Positions 59,395-64,000 of a DNA stretch of 64,000 nt are shown in pieces. The stretch lies in assembly GCA_024363285.1 (NCBI GenBank), contig AP024710.1, positions 2,140,001-2,204,000 on the forward strand, in the 5' to 3' direction. The first letter of the stretch is position 1, and each line of letters starts with the position of its first letter. Source of the DNA: Leptolinea sp. HRD-7. Its GTDB lineage: Bacteria; Chloroflexota; Anaerolineae; Anaerolineales; Anaerolineaceae. Below the pieces are notes generated by a model. That model was not told where the DNA came from, did not search any database, and saw nothing but the letters and a program-made list of their open reading frames with translations. A program made the position numbers and the translations under genes.

Positions 59395-61257
59395 TCAGTT
59401 GATAAATGATTCATAATCTTCTATGGTTCCATCCTGGAGACAGCAATCGATGATCTTCCGTCCAAGAGGATCCAATTCAGGGTGCAGAAAATCTTGCAGG
59501 CATTCTTTGAAAAAATTGGTGATCAGTTTGGCGCCAATATCATAAGCTTCTTCACCGACCTCAGGTTGAGTATCCACCTGAAGCATCCAGCGGGCAATGC
59601 TGCGGCCTTCGATCAACAATTGATGCATGGTGTACCCGAGAAGTGGCAGACGTGCCTTACGGATCTGTTCTGGACGGAATTTTGCGTTGCCGCGCCGGGC
59701 AAGGTATTCGCGGGCGATCCACTGCGGCATAAAGCCGACTTTCCACGCGCCAATATACTGATTGGGAATAAGCACATACGATGTGCGGGTATTTTCAACA
59801 AATTGGCGGAATAGCAGGTTTGCCTGATCCACACGGCGGCCTGTAGCGAACGGCCAGTAAGAACCAACACCCTCGCTGCTCATACCTTCTTTGTCAATAA
59901 CACTCGGGTTATCATGGCCACGTGGAGCTACCAACCTCCATAACCAGGCCAGTGATGGCGGCAGAATATGAAAGATGCCGATAATGCCGTATGTAGGGTT
60001 TTCTTTCGTGCAGGGAGGTGTTCGTACGCCCATACTGCGAATGTCCACGCTAACCGGTTCATCAACGATGCCGGGAATAATCCGCCTCGGAATAATTACG
60101 CGAGGATTCGGACAACGTTTCCCGGGGGCGTCCATTGTGTGTTCCCAAATTAACGCGCGGCTATTGGGAACCGCATCGATATTGATAAACAACAAAGGTT
60201 CCGGAGGTTCGGCTGTCAGGCGCTCGGTTTGCACATCCGTACCGTAGTGTTCAATGTGATTGACGCGCATAAACCAGGCTTTTTCGGCATCGACCACGGT
60301 TAATTTTTTGTTGTTGGATTGAATTGATGGATGGCAGAGAGCCATATCGTCGGTGACAGGGCGAATCTGACAGGTGCGTGGGATTTCAAGATGCCGGGTC
60401 TCTTTGGTGATGATATTCTCTCCAAGGAGGATACGTCCATCCATTTCTCGATGAACCTGTTCCAGCATTTCGCTTTTACCTCCGCCGCTGGCGCCTTCGT
60501 GCATGAAGGTGATGACGTTATCGTAGGGGGTGATCAACTGGGCGGTGGAGCAGTGTGTGGTCACCCAGCCTTCTTTTTCGCCCAGACTGATTAATACACC
60601 ATATACACCTTTCTTCGCGCTGGGGCCGGGATAAAGGTTGTAGGAATACAACTCATGCATCCCTTCAAGGCGGTTGTGAACAACGATCTGTTCACCATTG
60701 AAATGAGTGTGTCGGAACGGTGGAGCCACATAAATTATCATATGAGGCTGGAAATTATCGGGGATCTCGTCATACGGGATCATCCCCTGAAGCATGGCCA
60801 GCCCGAGGGCAAAGAATCCGGCATTGGCTGGCGCGATGACCAGCGCGTCAGTCCCCATGCCTTTTTGTCCGGCGATAAAACCAAATATCAATAATTGTTG
60901 GGTTTTTAACCAATTAAAAGTTTCCTGCCGGAGAGTTTCAAATTCGGTACCAAAACGAGACATGAACGTGGGCTTATCGGTGGGATTTTGGTCACCGATA
61001 ACCATACATTCTGGATCACGCCGCCGCATATACGCTTCAAGGTAATTGGCCGCCACGCCGTTGCGCACCCGGCTGACTGTGGCTTCAGTAACCCAGCCTT
61101 TGCCTTTTACTTCATAGGCGACTTCGTAGTAACTGCTACCCGGCCCGCCGCATGACAGGTCGATCAGTTGCGGAATAGTACTGGCAGCGATCACGCCTGG
61201 CGCGGCGTTTAAAATCTCAATCGCTTCTGGTGGAGGGTTATATTTACGGAACTCCAT
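59395..61257 (-). CDS. PEPCK-like protein of an uncharacterised family (DUF4914-like)
   Basis: 620 residues from ATG 61257 (AGAGGAG at 61268-61274); the open frame to 61281 would contain that site. A P-loop-like segment EGASGGGKSEM resembles the phosphate loop of ATP-type PEP carboxykinases. Other conserved-looking blocks are ISLGEKEGWVTTHCSTAQ and DVDIRSMGVRTPPC-type VDIRSMGVRTPPCTK. I believe this is the DUF4914 family, a PEPCK-like group without established activity; the assignment is from memory of the pattern. It stands alone on this strand, with about 185 bp of non-coding DNA beyond its stop. Confidence 0.7.
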   Translation of the reverse strand: MEFRKYNPPPEAIEILNAAPGVIAASTIPQLIDLSCGGPGSSYYEVAYEVKGKGWVTEATVSRVRNGVAANYLEAYMRRRDPECMVIGDQNPTDKPTFMSRFGTEFETLRQETFNWLKTQQLLIFGFIAGQKGMGTDALVIAPANAGFFALGLAMLQGMIPYDEIPDNFQPHMIIYVAPPFRHTHFNGEQIVVHNRLEGMHELYSYNLYPGPSAKKGVYGVLISLGEKEGWVTTHCSTAQLITPYDNVITFMHEGASGGGKSEMLEQVHREMDGRILLGENIITKETRHLEIPRTCQIRPVTDDMALCHPSIQSNNKKLTVVDAEKAWFMRVNHIEHYGTDVQTERLTAEPPEPLLFINIDAVPNSRALIWEHTMDAPGKRCPNPRVIIPRRIIPGIVDEPVSVDIRSMGVRTPPCTKENPTYGIIGIFHILPPSLAWLWRLVAPRGHDNPSVIDKEGMSSEGVGSYWPFATGRRVDQANLLFRQFVENTRTSYVLIPNQYIGAWKVGFMPQWIAREYLARRGNAKFRPEQIRKARLPLLGYTMHQLLIEGRSIARWMLQVDTQPEVGEEAYDIGAKLITNFFKECLQDFLHPELDPLGRKIIDCCLQDGTIEDYESFIN

Positions 61258-61411
61258 TGTGTAGAATCTCCTCTGGTTCACACCGGCAGTTAAATTAATG
61301 CATTATAGTACGTATCAGTTTTTTTTAGAAAATTTTAATCAAAATTTGGACTATGCAACCCGGGCTTCTGAGTTTCGTATGTTGTTTAAAAATAAGATAA
61401 AGGAGTCCATA

Positions 61412-61588
61412 ATGGGATTAATAAAATTCGTGTTCGACTTAATAGGCGGTCTTATTGGCCTTGTATTCGGTATTATAGCGGGGGTGATCGGCCTTGTAGT
61501 GGGCGTCCTTGGATGCGTGGGAGGTCTGCTTGTGATCCTGGTTTTGATCATTTTGCTTCCCCTCGGAATTCTTGCCCTGATATTCTAA
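61412..61588 (+). CDS. Small glycine-rich membrane peptide
   Basis: 58 residues from ATG 61412 (AGGAG at 61401-61405); an in-frame start at 61298 lacks a ribosome site. The whole chain is hydrophobic, with two helices that carry glycine at intervals of three or four (LIGGLIGLVFGIIAGVIGLVVG), a glycine-zipper pattern. A terminator follows at once. Could be a stress or envelope peptide, or a membrane-active toxin-like peptide; no function claimed. Confidence 0.72.
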   Translation: MGLIKFVFDLIGGLIGLVFGIIAGVIGLVVGVLGCVGGLLVILVLIILLPLGILALIF

Positions 61589-61604
61589 TGAGAGCGGCAT
61601 AAGA

Positions 61605-61646
61605 AGAAAGGGACTATGGGAATTTTCTACCTGCAGTCCCTTTTCT
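61605..61646 (+). terminator. Terminator of the small membrane peptide gene
   Basis: Stem AAAGGGACT (61607-61615) with AGTCCCTTT (61635-61643), extended outward with a 1-nt bulge, followed by TTCTGTTCT. Confidence 0.7.
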
Positions 61647-61770
61647 GTTCTATATCTGATTTAAATAAGATGGTGGTTTGTTCTCTAAAGTTCTGTTATA
61701 AAATTTTTATTTTTCCTGATAAGAATGTAATAAATTGCTATTGCAAAATTGATAAAGTCTGGTAAGATTC

Positions 61771-61815
61771 AAGTGCAAGCGGTCGGGTGCCCCCCTCACC
61801 CGGTCGCTTGCACTT
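61771..61815. terminator. Strong hairpin terminator next to the GH114-like gene
   Basis: 19-bp stem with two G-T pairs (61771-61789 with 61797-61815, outer arm AAGTGCAAGCG) and a 7-nt C-rich loop. T5 at 61814-61818 on the plus strand; on the minus strand it begins immediately after the stop of the GH114-like gene without a T-run. Probably ends transcription from the minus-strand unit and blocks plus-strand read-through. Confidence 0.75.
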
Positions 61816-61816
61816 T

Positions 61817-62692
61817 TTAATCACAGGTTGACCGGTAACCGTCCAATTCACGGTGTTTTAACAGCGGTGTTAGTCCGAGTTCTCGTGCCAGATCGCAATA
61901 GGGAGATAGAGAAGTTATCCGGTCTGTGTATTCCACCGCGAAAACACTTTTATTCTGCTGAATGAAGAGTTTTGCGCTTTCACACCATCCTTCCACCAGA
62001 CAATCCTCGGTTATGGCAAAGTCGAATTCATGTGCCAGTTCATCCATTTGATCGGGATCATTCTTCAACCCAATGGATAACCCGCGTGAATGTGCCTGAC
62101 CGGCAAGCCATATATTAAACCCTGCCTGATCAGACGCGCTGATGTCAAACCCGGTGTTGTTTTGAAATCCGTCAAGATTGTCAGGTTCCACTCCATCAAA
62201 ACCTTTCTCTTTGCACAGGTCCAATCGGGCGGATAGTATGGGTGCCAATTTATCCCGTTGACGGATATCCAGCCACTTTTCACCCGGCCACCCGGAATAA
62301 TCACGGCCGATAACATCCCTTGGATAGGCATCCGCGTCAGGGCGCCAATCTTCCCATGCGCCCGCATTGAGATAACAAATGGCATGCGCGCCGGATTTGT
62401 GGATCGTTCTTATTAATTCTTTATCGGTGTCGAACAGGTCCAGATCATACACATCAATATCACTACTTACTACAACAGGAAGCCCGGTAAACTGTATCTG
62501 CAGATGGTCATGAAAACCAGGTTTCCAGAAATCAAGATCCGCCATCCCGGTCATGGTTGGAACGGTCTGGCGGATCGAAATGTTTGGATTTATTGGTGTG
62601 AAAGCAGGAGCAATCCGGCAGGCAGCGGTGATCAGTCCGGCCGAAAGGAAAGCGAGGGTGAAGCGCGATCTAAGGCCGGGCGTGGTAGTCAC
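61817..62692 (-). CDS. GH114-like (TM1410-type) glycosidase lipoprotein
   Basis: 291 residues from a GTG that overlaps proA by 23 bp. Type II signal peptide with lipobox ITAAC (cysteine 25). The catalytic-type barrel has DVYDLDLFDTDKE, AHAICYLNAGAWEDWRPD, LDIRQRDKLAPILSARLDLCKEKGFDGVEPDNLDG and DFAITEDCL, typical of endo-alpha-1,4-polygalactosaminidase-like (GH114) proteins. It should act at the cell surface on an amino-sugar polymer, possibly the cell's own exopolysaccharide. The link with proA is translational coupling only. Start not certain. Confidence 0.85.
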   Translation of the reverse strand: MTTTPGLRSRFTLAFLSAGLITAACRIAPAFTPINPNISIRQTVPTMTGMADLDFWKPGFHDHLQIQFTGLPVVVSSDIDVYDLDLFDTDKELIRTIHKSGAHAICYLNAGAWEDWRPDADAYPRDVIGRDYSGWPGEKWLDIRQRDKLAPILSARLDLCKEKGFDGVEPDNLDGFQNNTGFDISASDQAGFNIWLAGQAHSRGLSIGLKNDPDQMDELAHEFDFAITEDCLVEGWCESAKLFIQQNKSVFAVEYTDRITSLSPYCDLARELGLTPLLKHRELDGYRSTCD

Positions 62693-63938
62693 CCTCGATG
62701 ACCCATTTGTAGGTTGTCAATTCACGCAATGCCATCGGGCCGCGCGCGTGTAACCGTTGGGTTGATATAGCCACTTCCGCGCCCAGTCCCAGTTGAGACC
62801 CATCGGTAAACCGTGTACTGGCGTTGACATATACCGCGGCCGAGTCAACCAGCGAGACAAAAATTCTGGCGTTATTTGCATCTTCCGTGAGAATTCCATC
62901 CGAATGGGCCGTGGAATGCACCGCGATATGGTCAATGGCTTCGTTCAAATTGTCAACCACTTTTATGCCAAGAATAAGTGACAGCCATTCGGTATCAAAA
63001 TCATTTTCTCCGGCTGGTTCCACTGACACTGGCAATGGTGAAGGCAGGCAGGCTGCCGCTTTCGGGTCCACTCTGAAGGTGACACCGTCTTTAGTCAGCA
63101 ATTCCACCAGGTTCGGGATGAATTCTTTGGCGATAGATGAATGTACCAGAACTGTATCCAACGCGTTGCAGACACTGGGTCGTTGTATTTTGGCATTGCG
63201 GATGACTGGCAATGCTTTTTCCAGGTTCGCACTGGCATCCACAAAAAGGTGACAGATCCCAATACCACCGGTTATCACAGGTATCAGGCTGTTTTCACGG
63301 CAATAGGTATGCAACGCGGACCCGCCGCGTGGAATGACCATGTCGATGTGATCATGCAATTTTAGTAATTCAAATACCAATTCGCGGCTGGGACTGTCTA
63401 CAAATTGCACGGCACCTTCCGGCAATCCGGCAGCGGCTAATCCATTATGGATCACGTCCACGAGCGCGCGATTAGAGTTTAAGGTTTCGCTGCTTCCACG
63501 TAAGATGACGGCATTACCGGATTTCAAAGCCAATCCGGCCGCGTCTATGGTTACATTGGGGCGGGCTTCATAAATCACGGCCAGAACACCAAGTGGAACA
63601 CGTTGTTTCCGAACCTTCAATCCATTTGACATCACCTGGCTGTCAAATATCTCGCCTACCGGGTCTGGCAGGCTTGCTACGCGGCGGAGATCCGTTGTGA
63701 TCCAACCCAACCGCTCTTCTGTCAGCAGCAGGCGGTCAATGAAAGCGGATGAAAGTCCATTTTTTGTACCTTCAGCAACATCAAGCTGGTTGGCTGCCAG
63801 AATGGTCGCTGATCTTTTTTCTATCTCAGAGGCAATCGTCATCAATGCTTTTTCTCTGGAGGCCGAATCGGTTGTGGCGAGAATTCGGAAGGCGGATCTT
63901 GCCGCTTTTGCCAGAGCGAGAGGGGAAGTTGGATTCAT
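62670..63938 (-). CDS. proA: Gamma-glutamyl phosphate reductase ProA
   Basis: 422 residues of the aldehyde dehydrogenase superfamily. ProA hallmarks: IYEARPNVTIDAAGLALKSGNAVILRGSSE, IPRGGSALHTYC, GGIGICHLFVD, and the catalytic cysteine in QRPSVCNALDT. It converts gamma-glutamyl phosphate to glutamate semialdehyde in proline synthesis. AAAGG precedes the ATG. proB is not in the window, and the gene's end overlaps the GH114-like gene. It lies close to the right window edge with nothing recognisable beyond it. Confidence 0.95.
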   Translation of the reverse strand: MNPTSPLALAKAARSAFRILATTDSASREKALMTIASEIEKRSATILAANQLDVAEGTKNGLSSAFIDRLLLTEERLGWITTDLRRVASLPDPVGEIFDSQVMSNGLKVRKQRVPLGVLAVIYEARPNVTIDAAGLALKSGNAVILRGSSETLNSNRALVDVIHNGLAAAGLPEGAVQFVDSPSRELVFELLKLHDHIDMVIPRGGSALHTYCRENSLIPVITGGIGICHLFVDASANLEKALPVIRNAKIQRPSVCNALDTVLVHSSIAKEFIPNLVELLTKDGVTFRVDPKAAACLPSPLPVSVEPAGENDFDTEWLSLILGIKVVDNLNEAIDHIAVHSTAHSDGILTEDANNARIFVSLVDSAAVYVNASTRFTDGSQLGLGAEVAISTQRLHARGPMALRELTTYKWVIEGDYHARP

Positions 63939-64000
63939 GTTAATTGCCTTTCTGTTTTCTTAAAGCCGGTTTCAACAGCAACATGTTGTTGTGGTGTACA

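Overview
The window comes from a bacterium of moderate GC content. Gene content suggests a strict anaerobe of the Chloroflexota (Anaerolineae-like): aldehyde:ferredoxin oxidoreductases (AOR) with pterin-cofactor genes, a group 4 [NiFe] hydrogenase, cobalamin-binding MerR regulators, a UvrA2-type protein and arabinoside-degrading enzymes. The taxonomic call is inference from gene content. No rRNA, tRNA, CRISPR array or insertion sequence was recognised.

Positions 1-23050 form one block devoted to AORs and their W/Mo-pterin cofactor. On the minus strand a single apparent operon (11034 down to 1870) encodes a four-cluster ferredoxin, a classical AOR, a MoaD-like sulfur carrier and seven subunits of an ion-pumping group 4 [NiFe] hydrogenase, and ends at a rho-independent terminator (1792-1830). 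A histidine kinase, a NarL-type regulator and a receiver-only protein lie just upstream on the same strand. On the plus strand follow two MoeA proteins (the second fused to a periplasmic-binding-protein-like domain), a winged-helix regulator fused to the same domain, a MoaD-like protein without GG terminus, a second and divergent AOR, an unknown protein, a normal MoaD, and an AbrB-radical SAM/SPASM fusion. A third copy of the binding domain is cut by the left edge, next to a MoeB-rhodanese gene. The simplest reading is that aldehyde oxidation reduces the dedicated ferredoxin, which feeds the membrane hydrogenase to make H2 and an ion gradient, while the flanking genes build and sense the cofactor or its metal.

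Positions 23200-35960 hold a plant-polysaccharide side-chain locus: an ABC sugar importer whose promoter carries two perfect LacI-type operators, the LacI regulator, and intracellular GH127, GH31, aldose-epimerase-like and GH51 enzymes, then a class II aldolase. Positions 36160-42700 encode a GGDEF/EAL protein, a GT2 glycosyltransferase, a GT-C membrane glycosyltransferase split by a -1 frameshift at a slippery T tract, an SH3-like lipoprotein and a flavodoxin. At 43156-45293 sit a glycerol-1-phosphate dehydrogenase and a NagD-type phosphatase, the AraM/AraL pair of the Bacillus arabinose operon.

Positions 45700-52010 contain a two-HTH MerR regulator, a UvrA2 protein and a three-gene ABC-2 exporter; the last two transcription units share an almost identical promoter/operator. 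Positions 52600-55290 carry a pentapeptide-repeat protein and an arsenic cluster (arsR, acr3, arsC). Positions 55600-59210 have two CarH-like B12-binding MerR regulators enclosing a Ras-like GTPase and a CBS-domain protein. The right end holds a PEPCK-like protein, a tiny glycine-rich membrane peptide, a GH114-like lipoprotein and proA.
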